Made by a program: the position numbers and the translations under genes. A stretch of DNA of 64,000 nucleotides. Source: Rhynochetos jubatus (taxonomy: Eukaryota > Chordata > Aves > Eurypygiformes > Rhynochetidae). The notes beneath the pieces were generated by a model that was not told where the DNA came from, searched no databases, and saw only the letters and a program-made list of their open reading frames with translations. Below, piece after piece: positions 47,001 through 61,480 of this stretch. Positions within the stretch are counted from its first letter, which is position 1. Every line of letters starts with the position of its first letter. The stretch spans positions 5,642,001 to 5,706,000 of the forward strand of contig CM050666.1 in NCBI GenBank assembly GCA_027574665.1, given 5' to 3'.

Positions 47001-50000
47001 TGTAAATACAATAATAGCATTTCAGGAATTATTTACTTTATCTAGTTAACATATTCTTGCTTGTAATTGTATATTTATTTCAACCTTCTCAATAATCCCC
47101 AAGCTTTTGAGCCAGGGACAGTAAATTCCAGTGTTAATGAACTTTGGAATTTCATTAATAAAATCATGCTAAGTCTGTTAGGTAGAAGAGGACAGTAATT
47201 TATGAACCAGTAGATATTGTCTAGCCTGAAAGCTTCAGCTATTTATAACAGCAACAGTATAGGCCAAGTCTCTTTTACATATCTATAGAGTATAAAAAAT
47301 AAATCTAATTGACATTTTCCAAGGGATCAATAAGAAATTGTATTAAATGTGAGTTAAAAAGGGAGTTCTTAAATTTTTGTCTTGTCTTTCTGCTGGAAAA
47401 TGTGGAGATTTTACGTCAGAAGTAACTGATTCATTAACCTTGTGCAGTGTCATCACAGAAAGGAAGTAGACAAATATTTAGAAACTCTGGGGTTTTTAAA
47501 TACTCTCTTGTTTCAGCCAATGTTCTGTATTGCTTGTGTGCTGTTAATAATGTCAGTGTTTTGGTTGAACATCTGTCTAAGTCACCAGAGTTCCTTTCGA
47601 CAAAGGTGTGAGTTGTGAATCCAGCTGGATACCCACTGCATTTCCTTGCTGCAGATCGAATGACCTAGTATTAAATTCACATTAGTAGCCGACTGCACTA
47701 GTGCTATCAACAGCATTTGCCAATAACTGATAACTTTAATACTGATTCCCGCCACATTGTTGGAGTGAGGAGAATGGAGACTAGAAGTTATCTATAGTGA
47801 CAGAATACAGGGTCAGTACCGCTGGGAAAGCATTGTGTTGGGTTTTTTGTTTCACTTATTGTCTCTTTTACTTAGTTGGTGACTCAGACCAACAAGCCTT
47901 TCCTGCACTGGAAAGATTTAGAGATATGGCTGGCATCTTTCAGCTGGAAAATCATTATCAGGTTTTTCTTTACGATTGCATGTTGTACTAGCCTTCCCAT
48001 GTGTGCTGCCAGTCGTTCAAGCCTAGGGCTTGCCATACGTTTGGCATGGTAAACAATACTCTTAGCCACTGCCCTCATATGTTTTTCAGTCTCCTATTTA
48101 CTCATATATCTATTCTCTGTAATCCTTTAATGGCGACGGGCTTATAAATGCAATCTCTGAACTTTACCTGGCTATCCCTTGCTCCCTCTGGTTATTTTAT
48201 TGGACATAAGATTGCTTCATACTCACTCATGTGCCATTGTCCAATTTAATAAATGAATGTGCTATCAGCCTGAAAGGAAGTGAAACATTGATCACTGCAA
48301 CACTGAACTTTCCTCCTATGACCAGTTTGCCTGAGGCAGCAATGCTCTGCTGCTGCTTGCAAAATTTGCAAAGCTCTGATCCATGACATTTCTTGTGTAT
48401 TCTGCCACATACCAAGTATTTTCTTGGTCCATCCTGGTTGTTGTAGCATATGTGAGATTCTACATGATTTTATCTTTGAGCTTAATATGCTTTTCTCTCT
48501 CAGCTCTCGTGCAGGGTGTATTTTGTGTTTTCATTGTGTTTAGATCTGACTTGCACTTAATTCTGCATGGGTAATTGCCATAATTTGTTCTTTGACCTGC
48601 TTTCAGTCTTGAAAATTTTGAGGGAAAACCAATTCCTTAGCAAGAGGCCAGACAACAGTTTGAATTTTCAGCAAAAATCTCAGGAGAGACCCCTTAGTGA
48701 TCTTCGAAAAGGTAAGAATCAGCCAGGCACATGCATTTCCTCAGTTTCACTTTCCTTTTTTATATTTACCCAAGCCCCAATATTTTACACATCATTTTTA
48801 TGTGAAGTGCAGTATCTCATAACATATATGGATTTGTAAGGGGGCTTCACTGCCAGAATTGACTGCAACCTCTTACACATTTCAAATGCATCAAAACTGA
48901 GTATTAAGGAATATAAAGCTTTTGATTGTCTTCTTTTTTACTGACATACGTGGCTGTTAGATAAACAAGGATTTCTAGCACGTACACAGGCAATTTAGTA
49001 TTTTCCCAATTGCTTTCTGTATTTCCAGCCTTTCAGCTCTTGTGTGCATCTTGTAGCTGCTTCTTTTCCATTCAAGTTACACTCTTTGGCATCTTTTTAC
49101 TCCTGATACCATATGGCATTCCTTAATCCCTCTGCACCCAAACTGCTTTAAAAGTTGTTCCTTATTAATGACACATTTCCAGCTGTCTCTACTTAGAATG
49201 AAGGCTTTTGCCATGTCCCAGTTCCAGAGCCTGGACAACTAAACCACTTTCAGCTACTTACAGTTGCCAGTGCTATGGCTTGGGAGGGAACACACTCCAG
49301 GCACAGTCCCTATGGTAGAAGGCACGGTGTGGGAATGGCGTATTTGCAGAGAAGGTCAGCCCTCAGGTTTTTCCAAAAGGAGGCTCCCTCATAAGACATA
49401 TTCAGAATGCAGTCAACGCTATTTGCCTGATTACAGTACATTACAAAATTATATTTCTGTAGAACAGAATGAAACTATCAGAGTAATAGTTCCCATGAGA
49501 ATCACAGGGAAATGGCCTAGGCTCTTAAAGGAAATACCCTTTAGGGCGCTTCCTTGAAGAGGTGGTTTTGTAAAAAAAGAATCAGTCTCCAGAAAATAAA
49601 TCTAATAAACCCCAGTTTGTTTATGTAGCATTGAGCCCTGTGAGCTCTGGTGCTAATTCCTCTTGGCTGGTGCACAGGTGTAAGGAGCTGACTTGCCACT
49701 GAATGACAAATGCACGGTGCAAATTCCGGTCTCATCTGCTCACCCCGGAAAGCCAGTACAGCCATGGGTGTAAAAGAGCAGATACTTTTCCCTTCTTGTG
49801 GGGACACCTGCTGTCAGAGGGCACATGGCTGAGCGAGAGAAGCTCTAGGCTGTGCAGCCTTAGTTTGTTGTCTTTTGCCGCTGTGGATTGCAATGTCTCC
49901 AGGAGTTGTTGCTGCTATTATTATTATCATAATCATTTGTTATTATGTGACACTGCAGATCTATTCCCCTCCCTCCAAGATGCTGTTTCTGCCAGAGCCT

Positions 50001-53000
50001 TTTCTGCCTTTGATCACAGCCAAGAAGATGGCTTTGACACTGTATGTATTCCCCTAGCCCACTGCAAAGTCCTAATCCTTCTAATAGCTGGAGGTTTTCA
50101 GTTTAAGTCTTTTATTAATATTCCATCTTAATTGTAAAGCACTTCACTGATATCCAAAAGCGTGTCTTACATAACAGCCTTATCCACACTTGAGTCCTTC
50201 AGAGCTGGAGTGTCAGGAAAAACCTCTGTTTGATCTGCCTAGTCTGTCATTAGTCCTCATGCCTTTAATGCACAAGCCCATTAGAAATTAACAATATGTT
50301 TCAAATGTCTAAGCTCAGTCAATGTATATTTTTAAATATTTGATATTATTAGAAAGAGTAAGACTTGCTGTCATGTACAGATTTAAGTGATGTTAGTTAG
50401 CAAAGTCTCTATAAAGTCTGCTAGGAGCCTTGTTTGCCACTCTGAATCATCTGGAAAGTGAAAGAAGTTACAGGAAATGGAGAGAACGAAGATATTTCAT
50501 AGACTGCCAGTGCTGATAAGATCCTACTGTGCATCAGCTTTTTTTGAGCTGTGTAAATAGATGAGAGCAAGTGGAAACTGGGAACTACTTGTTTCTTCAC
50601 TGTGAATATCCTAGAAAGTCACCAAAAAGGAAGAAAGGAGAGGTTTTTTTACGAATCAGTAATCATACCTTTATGAAGTATGCTTTTTAGGATTTTAATT
50701 CATTGGGGATGATAATCCCTTTTCCTCTTCTACTGCTTCTGCTATTTCAGGCAATTGCCAGCTCTTCCCAATGTTTATATATTGTCATAAAGACTAGGAG
50801 TGAGCCTTAAAACTAACAAACTGCATGTTTAGGATATCAACCTTCATGTTCACTTGTCTTAAGGAGATTTTCTTTGGGAGACAGACCCGTCTCAGACACA
50901 TATTGTTCAGAATGGACAAAGCCCAGAGAGTAAACAGACAGCCTTTCTGGTAAACTAATGCAGGAAACAGTTTTAGTAGAGTTTGAGGCTATTAATAAGC
51001 AGATAAAGGACAGATGTGAGCTTGAGCTTCAGGCAGCAAATACAAACCTCTCCTTAAATCCCACTTCAAAAGATAAAGAACATACCAGCACGTGCCACTG
51101 TTTGCCTTTAGAAGTCACATCCAGAAGCAGATTCCCGTTTTCTGCAGCTTCTGTACATGCTGCTTGGACACTCCCAACACTTTCTGCTTTGTATCTGAAC
51201 AGCAGCATTTAAATGCTTAGAGCTGAGAACACCTTGGGAAAGCAGGCGTTACTGGCTGCACTTCACACGGACAGAAACTACGGAATAGTGCAAAAGGCTC
51301 AAATCCCTGTAGGTACTCTTCACTGGGGGGTAGGTGTTGGAATATAGCGTTCAGTGATTTGAACAAAAGGACAGGCAGCCAGAATAGTCATTAGCTCTCA
51401 TTTAGACACCCAGCTCCCTACTTATGCACGAGTGTATGCTGCCTACTTGGAAACTGCACAGCTGATTTTTGCTACTGCACAAGATAAAACTACTCATTCT
51501 CTATAAGTTAATTTGATCCTTTAATAACTGCGAAATAGAAATGCTTCTCTAGATGTTTAACAAGATTAGTTGGAAATTACTAAACCCCTATATTATTTAA
51601 TATAATTTGATAACTGTACTAACGAGATGATCCACTGCCAAAATGTAGCACCCCTCTGAAATGAGGCATAAAAAGCATTTTGCAACTAACTAATTTGTAG
51701 AATTGGCAAATGACTTTATCTGAAATTGAAGGGTAATTTAGGCAGAATGTAACTACCGAAGCCATAATTTCTTCAGGACATCAGCATCTTTTATTAAATT
51801 CTTCGTGGGGAAAAAGAAGAGTAGACATCCTATGAATCCTCAATGCCTTTGTTTAGTTTCTTGTGCCAATCATACTGGTAGCAGCATCTTGCCCCCTCTC
51901 CCTCTGCTAGCCTGCTGGCTCAGCAGGGAGGTGGGCATGCTTGCTCAGGAGTTTTGAGAAGCTCTGCTACTGAAACAAGGTGTGCTTCCTCCACTGCACA
52001 CGTTCCTGACCCTCTTCTCTCATGTCAATACTAGGGCTATAATTTTTCATCTGAAAGGGACTACTGGCTGCTAATAGAAAGCTGACCATACTTTGCAACT
52101 CCTACAGCTTCCTTTCTGGTTGCAAGCCAGATGTGCCAAACCCTGTCTCTTCCATCAGAGAGAGGCTATCTTCCCCCAGCACTGTGTTGGTTATGTACCA
52201 GTATCTGTGTTCATTAAATAAAATATTTGAGAGATAGCAGCTCTGTGGAGCACAAACAGCTGCCCTGGAGATAACGAATGATTCACTGCGGTCGATCCCA
52301 AATGAATTTGAACTACTGTAGTTATTTCATACTCTTGCCTGTTTGTTGTATAACTGAGTTTGTGTTGTGTAGATGAGTTATCTTATGACAGGAGCTCCTA
52401 CTGTAGCTGATGGAAGTGAAAGGATCAAAGGATGAAAAGCAGCAACTACTTTTATTCTGATTTCCCAGGTCCATCAGCAGCGGCAGAATAAAGTACTAGG
52501 ACTGATCTATCATCATTTTGATACACCTTAGTACCATTCCTATTGGAAAGCAACCCTCTCTCACAATAAACACGAGGTTTTCTTTGCCAGGAGACTGGCC
52601 AGAGATCGGCTGCCAGGCAATGAGCAAACAATAGCAATTTATTCAGCCTTGTCCCCAAATTACTTGCAACCCAGACCTCAAGTATCTGGCCTTCAGTGCT
52701 GCTCTCTCCCCATTCCCTGTAATAATTCCTTAGGCAATTGATAAATAACCTCTTCTTTTTTTATCTGGCAAAGATTAAATGTTCCTAGTTGGGGGAAAAA
52801 AAGCAGGCTTTTTACCTAATAATCAGGGATCCTTTTTAATGCAGCTGAAAAGTCCACCTGTCTCTCTGAAAAGCAGCCATAATCCTGTGGTCCAGATCAT
52901 ATTTCAGCAAGAGATCACTCCATCACATACATAGTTTATTCTAACTGTAAAACATCTGCATGGGCTCATGAAAAGCTTTGCTCTTACCAAGGAGAGCTCA

Positions 53001-56000
53001 GGTCATCTGAAAGTGGAAATTATGAAGTGATTTAATTTTTTCAATGTAAGCCAAAGACAAGCCAACCAATTGAGCATTCCTTTGCTATTTACTCTTTGGC
53101 ACATTATCATTTTGTGCCTGGAGACCATGTCAGATGGAGAGACGCGCCACTCACTGCAAAAACCACATCAGCTTTGCTTCAGTAATTTTCGAAGTATCTT
53201 TTTTCCTAAATCCTGTACTCAGGTCTCTAATGTGCTTCCTGCCTTGTGCTTCGCTTGCACAGCAGTGGCTTCTGCACAGAGGTGACTCTGAAGTTGATTG
53301 TAGTTTGGCAACAGAGATATCTGATACGAAAGAGGTGACATTTGTCAGCCGTGGGCTCTAAGACTGCGAAGTTGAGCCAGCTATATCTGCTTAATTAATT
53401 GCATTCCTAGCTGGGTGTGATATCGAATAGGATATTTTGGATAAAATGATCAAATGTAAAAATGAAATTTGTATTATTAAAAGCTGCTTAAAGGCCTTTG
53501 TAAAGTCCCAGACCAGGGCTGCATAGGCTGGTAATAATCACTAACCAGAACTCTATTCGAAGAATAAGTCCCTGACTAGGTACTATTGTTAAGCTGTTTG
53601 GTGAGGATGATTTATTGCCCTGATGCTGAAAGATACTTTGTGAAGGAGCCTTGAAGGATGTTAAAGTTGTACTGTGAGCCAAAGTCCTTTGGTCAAGGAC
53701 ACTGAGGGGTCTTTCTTTTGAGTCGGTGGTCCATGGTGGTTGTAAAAGCAGCTCTTCGACTCAATTTAAAGACAACATGCACATGATTGGAAAGGGTGGG
53801 ATTAAGGTAATGAATTACGGGAATTGATATGACTATGTATGAGAATCTGTTCACTATGCATCATTATGTCCAACATAATCAGCGTGTTACACAAGTTAGG
53901 GGTGCGTTGTTGATGAGACGACTCCCCTCCGCACCCAGCCATAATAAAGAATGCCTGTTTCTTAATACTGCATTAGTGTTAAGGAGGATTTTTTATTCCT
54001 GGGGTTTGGTGACAGGTGAACTGGAAGACTGAGTCTCAAAAAGGGTGTGTAGGAAGGAGGTACAGTGAGTAGTATTTCCAGGAAAATTATTTACCTTTTT
54101 TTGTTTTAAACACACCTGGAATAGTGACAGTTCAGTCTCTTCTCAGGAGTCTGGCTAAATTTAGGCCACACATGCTAGCTCCGAGAGCTCAGCCATATCT
54201 GTCCCATTGAGTGGCAGTTTCCATTGCATCTTCTTTCATGTCAGTTGGCTTAACAAGCTAAGAAAGGGTTAGGGCAGTGAAATGTCTCCTGCTCTGACTG
54301 GCCTCTCGTGCGCCAACAACGTGGAGCTATAGAGTCAAGCAGAGGTCTGTGCTCTCATAGAACATCATAGTGAAAAGGTCTGTGGCTTCCCTTTGGAAAC
54401 CATCTCCTCTTCCCCACTGATGATTACTCTTACCTGTTTTTCCCATGGACACAGCCTGGCCCTCTAGCAAGCCCTGTGTATTTATATTATAAAGTATAGG
54501 AAGCTTCACCTTTGTCCCTACACATTTTCTTTTCCCCTTTATCTCTCTGTCATCTTGCTTTCCTCCAACTGTATTTTTCCTGTAGTTAATCCATTCCTCT
54601 TGCAGACTATTATTTTTGTTCCATTGCTCTTCATCCTCTTTTCCCATTCCTGTAGGCTTATTACGGGACCACACCACAGCCTTTTCCTGCTTCAACGCTA
54701 TTTGGCCATAGGAAACAGTGACTCCCAATCCATCTGCCAGTCTCTCATCCTGACAAATACAAAGCGAAGTTCTCTGTTTGCAATCAGGATGCAAGTAACC
54801 AGGGTGGATTTGAGCACAGGGATTACAGCCAGAACAATAATGCCTTTGTAATGCTGTCGGGATTATTCCTCTCCCATGGAGTAAAACCTGAAGAGCAATA
54901 CCAAGTCTTCAAGCAAACAGAATCTCCAGCTGTCAGTGCTTTTGCTTCCTCTGGAGGCAGACACATGCCTGTCCAAATACAGTATGCTGGAAGACCGATA
55001 CTTGGCATCTTTATGACTACTGAAACATGCCATGTTTCAAAACCCCTTAAAAGCGATGGAAAGATAGTGAAGGGAAAGGTAAGGCCATAAATGAAGGCTA
55101 GAGAATTAATTTTCTGTTACAGAACAGATTCCTAACTAGTATCCCAATTCTCAGCACAGTCCAGCTGATATTTTACTGTGCTTGGGCAGATTGTTCGTAT
55201 GCTACCACACTTACCCCACACGATAATGTTCTTGCAAATGCAGGTGACAGAAATAATAAAGACTAAGAAACTAGTATCGAGAGAAATGTTCCAAAACATC
55301 CCAGACTCTTTGTACCTTCCCATCAACAGCTTGCTTGAGACTTTTTCCATGGGCAATTCTCACTCATTTCACTCTTAAACTCCTTCTCTGGTGTGTAGTC
55401 TTCCACTGAAACACGCTCTTCTGAGTTCAGGACAGGCAGTGCAGCCCCTGTTTGTTTGGGCTGTATTCTCCATTTTTTCCAAAAATTTTCTTTACACAAG
55501 TAAAGCCAAAAAAGAATCAACCAAACTCTTCCCCCCCAAAATGCTCATGCTTTTGCTCACATGCATGGTTTTTGATAGTGCTTTTAAGGAAAGAGAGGAT
55601 TTTACACTTGCAGGCAGTGCTATATTTGTCACTGCATGCTGGAATTGGATTCACCTTCCCCCGCCAGCCGCAGGCTACTCACTCACTCACTCCAGAATCC
55701 CCCCGGGTTTGGGGAGGGAAGCGCAGCTCCCCTCTGGCTTGGCCTCTGACTGAATCACATGGATAGTTTTGACTTAGCTCTGTCTCTGGAAGCAGTGAGC
55801 GTGCACATTACATAATACAATCTTCATGTCTTGAGGATTCAGGCCTGTCCTCTTTTGTGCTGGCAGATGGAAGAGGAGCCACGCTCTCTCTGGAGAGATG
55901 TCCCTGTACATCTCGCCGCTCAGCTGTGCTGGAATTAGGTGCTCCTCTCTTCAGCCGGGCACTTATGTTCCCTGGCATTTGGCTCCAGAACAGCTATCTG

Positions 56001-57820
56001 TTTAGTATGCAGTCGATGCTACACAGCCACTGTGATCCCAAGATTAATTTGTCTAGAAAAGGAGATACACAAAGAAACTACAAAATGAATTTGTGAGGAG
56101 GACGCACTCCAGCATCTCTGAACAGCTGGGGTTTGTTCCCAGCTGAAACCCAAACACGGGTGTCGCGGACAGCCAGGTTTCTGATTTGTGCTCTCACTGT
56201 CCCATTTCATAGTTTTTTCAGCTGGAGCTGCTGTTTTCTTGCTCGGTTCTGTAACACAGCCCCTGCCTGCATTGTTGCTGCCTCTCTTAGTCAAGCCGTT
56301 TCTTGCCCTGATCCCTGAAGTGCTCTCCAAAGTGATGAATCACACCTGTACTAATGAGTCCCTTCTCACTAATGAGGCATCTGCTCACAGTTCTGCCGTG
56401 CTCAGTTGATTGAGGCAAGGAGCTACAATCCACCTGTAGACAGCAGTGTCACTACAGTCCTCAGAAATAGCTCAAAAGACCCCAAGGAAGGTGAGGGCAG
56501 TGTTAGTCAGGCTAGACAGGAATAATCTTATCTGTGTGAACTTCCTCTCAGCAATGCCTTGTCAGCACCAGCTGCAACTCCAGAAATGGCAGCTTCTCTA
56601 GAAGCAACGTTACATCCTGATGGAATTAACTTCCCCGGGACAGAGAGATATTGAGAAATGTTAATTTCAGCCTCATGCTACCTCCGAGCTTCCTGGCAGA
56701 AGGATTCTGTAGCAACCACGGCTCTGGCAATGTAGCTGCGGTAGGGAAAGTCAAGGCTTGTGTTCATGCAGCCCTGAGTAGAGGTTTGGCACTTCTGATA
56801 TCAAAAAGAAGCAGCCTGTTCTGAGGAAAAAAACCAAACCAACCAAACACAACAAAAACCCCAAACCCAAAATTCAAACAGGTACTTTGGCTGTAACTAG
56901 GAGCTGAAATGATGCTGCAGGTACAAATGGGAAATTGTTGCTCCACAAACACCCCCACCACAACCCCCACTCAACAGCCCATTTACCCTCCACGACATCT
57001 GCTGCGTGTGCCAAAGCAGGAGAGGGGCAGAGGGACCAGCCTCTCCTCTCTGCTATCCTAAGGATGGACAGAGGGCACTTTGTGCAGGAACAGCACGTGG
57101 CTGCTGCTGCACAGCTGAGGGAACGGAGCGCACCGTGCCAGGGCCGCAGCGTAGTTCTCTTGCCGTTGGCAGCTTTGCCCTCACCGGCATATGTGACTGC
57201 AGTGGTGAGGGCACAGCAGCAGCACAGGCTGCAGTGGGACCCCAGGCTGCAGGGAGAAGTTGCCTTTGGGCTGTTGCGGAGAAGTCTGTGTCATCACATA
57301 GTAACTGTTGTGCATGTGCCAGCAAGAGCAGAGCTAGCATGAGTAAGCTTATTATGCGATAATCACACCTTCATCTTTCTGGGTGCATAAACTGCTGAGG
57401 TATCCAAGTCTGGCAGCGAGGCACAATCACTGTCTAGAAGATGAGCAAGAAGGAACCGGGTCCTTTCCTCACTGGCAACATATGTCTGATTTGACACCGT
57501 TATCTTTTACTGTTTTTAAACAGAACATCATTACTGAACCACCTGTTGCCACTTAATTACCTGTATTTGATTACAAAGATGTTAAGTAATCAGCTTTTTA
57601 GGTACAAACTCCCTTCATTTTTGTATCTTGTTATGGCACTCCTTAACAAAACCTCTATGTCCGTTCTCAAGGCTGGATCAGAACTTCCCCCGTGGGCTGT
57701 CAGGCAGGCAGAGGCTGAGTGCCGAGCCTCCTCTCCTGAACTTTGGGAAATCCGGCATTTGGTTCAAGGCGTTGAATCCTCTCACTGTAACGACAAGACC
57801 TATAGGTGCTGACCTATACA
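44061..57820. other. Intergenic, no gene seen
   Basis: About 14 kb upstream of CABP1. Open frames here (longest about 200 codons at 45,007-45,615) show no family signature or coding-like structure. A second CTATTTATAA word lies at 47,239-47,248. A low-complexity CCAAAC/CAAAA-rich stretch spans about 56,827-56,876. Confidence 0.5.
56827..56876 (+). repeat. A/C-rich simple repeat (CCAAAC-type)
   Basis: Irregular run of AAACC, CCAAAC and CAAAA words of about 50 bp. Confidence 0.75.
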
Positions 57821-57829
57821 GCCGGTATC

Positions 57830-58485
57830 CACCGTGGTCCCGTTTCGGTAGGCTGAGCACCCAGGCGGAGCGCTGGGGTGGGCTCTGGCCCCCCAGCGTG
57901 CTGGTTCCCGGTGCCAGAGCAGAGGCACCTTCTGCCCTCGGAGGCGCTAAGTTTCATCCCTGGGAGACGCGAGAGGCTCGGGGGTCAGGCCTCCCCGCCC
58001 GCACACCCCCCCCCACCTCCCGGTCCGCGCTGCCGCCGGGGGCGATGCTCGCGCGGCTCCGGCCCGCCGCAGCGCCGGGAGGGGGGTGGGCTGCGGCCCT
58101 GCGGTCCCCCTCCCCGCCGTGCCCGGGGCCGCCGGGCCCTGCCCGCCCGCCGCGCTGCGGGAGCGCCGCCCGCCGCCGCCCGCACCCCCTCAGCGGCGCC
58201 GCTTCGCCTGCAGGCGCGCCCCGGCCTGAGCCGGCCCCCGGCGGGGGGAGGCCCCGGCTCACCTGGAGAGGCGGCGGCGGCGCGGGGGGGAGCCCCGGCG
58301 GGGAGACGGTGCCCGCCAGCCCCCGCCGGAGCGTCCCTTCCGCGGCCTTTGTCTGCGCTGTCACATGGGCCGCGGTGCGGGATTTAAGCGGGTCTCCGCA
58401 GGACATGCCGTGAGCGGCGCGCCGCAGCCCTGCCCGCAGCGGCAGCGCTCCGCCCGGCCGGGGATGCGGCTCTAGCGGCCCCGCG
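57830..58485 (+). promoter_or_regulatory. CABP1 CpG-island promoter and 5' leader
   Basis: Base composition rises abruptly to very GC- and CpG-rich from about 57,840 and stays so past the first exon. An in-frame TGA at 58,411-58,413 with no in-frame ATG before 58,486 fixes the N-terminus of the long isoform. No convincing TATA box is seen. Confidence 0.65.
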
Positions 58486-59082
58486 ATGAGCGGCTCCTCC
58501 ATGGCGAAGAGCGAGTCCCGCACTTCGCTGCTGAAGGCGGCGGGGAGCCGGAGGGCGGCGGGCGCCCAGCCCCGCGGCAGCCGCGCCCGGGATGGCAGAG
58601 GACAAGGCGGGCAGGCGGGGAGGGAGCAGAGCCAGGAGCCGCTCCCCGGGGAGCCCAGTGCCCGCAGGCCGCTCTGCCACCCGGGCGCCCGGGAGGACGG
58701 AGCGAGGGGCGCGGGGAAGCTGTCACATGGACGGGGGGAGAGCCAGCCGGAGCCGGCGGAAGGAGGTCCAAGGAGAGGCAGCGGCAAGGAACCGGTGCGG
58801 ACGTCCAGGCATCACCACCACCTCCCGCCGCACGGCAGCCACGGTCACCCCCAGGACCAGCATCAGCTCTCAGACAGGGATGGGGAGGAGGCAGAGGAGG
58901 ACTTTTTCTTCAGTCACAGGCAGAGGTCCAGCAGAGAGTCCCTGAAGCTCTCGGAAGGCGCTTCCCCTCTGTCCAAATCCAGCAGCAAGTACTCCACCAA
59001 GTCCAGCGGCAGCGATCGGTCGGTGGAAGCGGACCCCCTCTTCCACCAGCTGCATCCCATGCTCAGCTCGGTCTTTGGCCAG
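58486..59082 (+). CDS. CABP1: CABP1 first coding exon, caldendrin-type long isoform (gene continues beyond window)
   Basis: The 199 codons run from MSGSSMAKSESRTSLLKAAG to PMLSSVFGQ, then a GTAAGG donor. Human caldendrin has MSSHIAKSESKTSLLKAA and an exon end PMLSSAFGQ, so both ends match. The next exon should begin DRSLRPEEIEEL, outside the window, and the EF-hands are all in later exons. This N-terminal part is basic and disordered. It has a His-rich patch at residues 108-127, an acidic patch at 130-139 and a Ser-rich tract at 143-180. Caldendrin is a neuronal, postsynaptic calcium sensor that binds L-type calcium channels and IP3 receptors. The mammalian extension upstream of this Met is absent, because a stop lies 25 codons before it. 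Confidence 0.9.
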
Positions 59083-61480
59083 GTAAGGGGCAACGCGCCC
59101 CTCGCTCGCCCCCTCCCTCTCTCTCCCTGCCTGCCTGCCCTCCGCACCCCCTCCTTCTGCCCGCTCACGGACCTCCGGCTCCTCGTCCCGGAGCCCCCCG
59201 CACCCCCGGGCGCAGCCCGCAGCTGTAAATGCACTGCTTCCTGGCCGCCTCTGCCCAACTTCTCCCGGCGCTGCGGCACCGCCGGGGCGCTGCGGGGCCG
59301 GCACCGAGGAGGGCTCCGCGCCGGGGAGGGGGCGCGGGCCGGAGCCGCCCGCAGCCCCCGGCCGCCCGCCTGCCCCGCCGGGTGCTGCGGAGGGCGCTCG
59401 CGGTGGTGCTGGCGGGGGAAGTGCCGGTGCTTCCCCTGTCGCCGGGGGAAGTTGTGGCGTTGCCTGCTGAGGGTGAGAGTCAGAGAAGCGGATTTTTAAA
59501 ATGTATTTAGTTATTAGATTCCATCTCTCTGGCTCCCCGCCTTGCTCTGCTCTATTTGTTTACATCTCCTTATGGTACATTTCTGTACAATCAACATATG
59601 AATCATTTCTGATGGCAGAAGCTGTCAGGAGAAGGTAGTGGGGAGGATGACAAAAAAAAAAAAAATCCTGACCCAATTCCGAAGCCTTCCCAGTCACTAT
59701 GTTAGGATGGAACAGATGCTTTCGGTGTTTGCAAGCTCTTTTGGTACAAAGCTGTCGCTTTTAGCTGCTTCTGGTAGTGAAATTACCCAACAGGGCTACC
59801 CTCTAAAAATGAAAAGGCAGAGGGAGACTGGCTCGAAATTTTCTTTTAGAGCCATTTAGGGATGTTACTGGGAGATGTAATCTCCAGGAAGATTAATGCA
59901 GCTGCAATCTCCCAGAAGCACAATTATAAGTATAAGCCAGTAGCCTGAGCAGCTAAGTTCCAGCCCTGGAAGTGATCGATTAACCAGAATTACGATTTGG
60001 GGGGGTTGCGGTTTTTGGCTTTTTTTTAAAGTGGGTTTGGGAGGCTTTGCAGGGTGCCCATTCAAATTAAGATTATGGAGAGAATCAGAAGAATTTTTGT
60101 AATTGTGTGGAAGGAGGTGATACACCCCTATCTGTTTAATCTGGTGTCAGGAAATCTACTTCTGTTCATCTTGACTTCTCCAGAGGAAAATCAAACAACA
60201 TCTGTTCTCCTCAACAGCTCTGTATCCTCACTGACAGTCTGTTCCTTATGTTACTTACGTTATTGAGTTTAACTCAGAACAACTATTACCCTCCCTGTGC
60301 CAATGATGTACCAGAAGTCTAGATTAAGATTTTGTAGTAGCTATAAGGAAGGGCCTGGTGAGCGGCTTGGTGCTCAGCCAGGTTACAAAAAGCAATATGC
60401 CAGCATCAGGTTGTGAAATCTGTGGGCTCAGCTCTGACTTGTGCTGTACCGGTTGTTCTGGGGAAAGTGAAAATCTATCTGAGACAAATTTTTAAGTCTA
60501 TGGAGCTGTATGTCCCCAAAGTGTCAGAAATACAAACAGGTCCATGCCAGGCCTCCCGCTCACAGAAACCTCTCTGGTTTTGAACTCAGTCCTTACCTGA
60601 ACGGCATCTTTAGTTTACCTGCTCATCTGCTTGCATTCCAGTGTCATAAGACACTTCTGAAAGCCATAAACTTGGCAAAATTTTATTGCGGTCTTGAACA
60701 ATCCACCTTACAGAAAAAAGACACATACAATTCTAATTTTCATCTTTTTACTGGGTACCATTGCACCCGTGCTTATAAACAAACACCAATCTTTCTTTTA
60801 GTGCATAATATTGTTTATTTCTCTGTATTTATTTCTCTATATTCATCTCACACTTGCTGTGTTTGAAGTAAGTATGAGAGAACAACCATCTAGTGGAGAT
60901 TTTAGGACTGGCTTTTAGGAGTGGGCTACTGTAGGGCTGTCCAGGGGATCTGTGGATACAAGAAGGGGAACTGTAACGTGGCATACACGAAGAGCTGGTT
61001 ACAGGAAGAGAGATGTGAAGATTTTTATAGTTGTATCGAAATCCTGGGATGAATGAAGGCCCAAGGATAAGAACTATGAAAATTCTGTCATGGAACTGAA
61101 TGATGAAAATTGTGTTTCTGTGAGTGAAGAAACAAATGCTAAGCATTGTGTAAAAATGTGACTAATGTTTTGAGACAGGCAAGGACTTAAACCTGCAGGA
61201 ACCCAATTGCAGCCTGGGCTGAGGCAGGGTCACAGGGACAGAAGTGTCCAGGATTGCAGTATAAGGCTGCAGGTGCTGTAACACCAGTCTGCTCCACATT
61301 GTAATTAGAAGAGAGCAACAGCTCAGCAGACAATTTATTTAATACTAGAACTTCTCTCCAGCCCACACAGCCCACTGTGAAACAGTTAAAACAGTAATTT
61401 TGCAGTACATGGAAGGAGAGGAGCAGAGTGATGCATATCTGCAGCAGCAGAGCACTGTGGTCCAGCAGCACCAGTGTATC
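59083..61480 (+). other. CABP1 intron 1, first part
   Basis: The CpG island continues to about 59,500, then ordinary intron with a 13-A run near 59,652. The alternative first exon of short CaBP1 (start MGNCVKYPL in mammals) was looked for and not found. Confidence 0.55.

Noticed and set aside
47239..47248. Second CTATTTATAA (MEF2-like) word
   Set aside because: Isolated in AT-rich DNA where such a word is expected by chance.
57628..58413. 261-codon open frame upstream of CABP1
   Set aside because: It lies in the CpG island and ends at an in-frame TGA before the CABP1 Met. It is Pro/Gly/Ala/Arg-rich without similarity to caldendrin.
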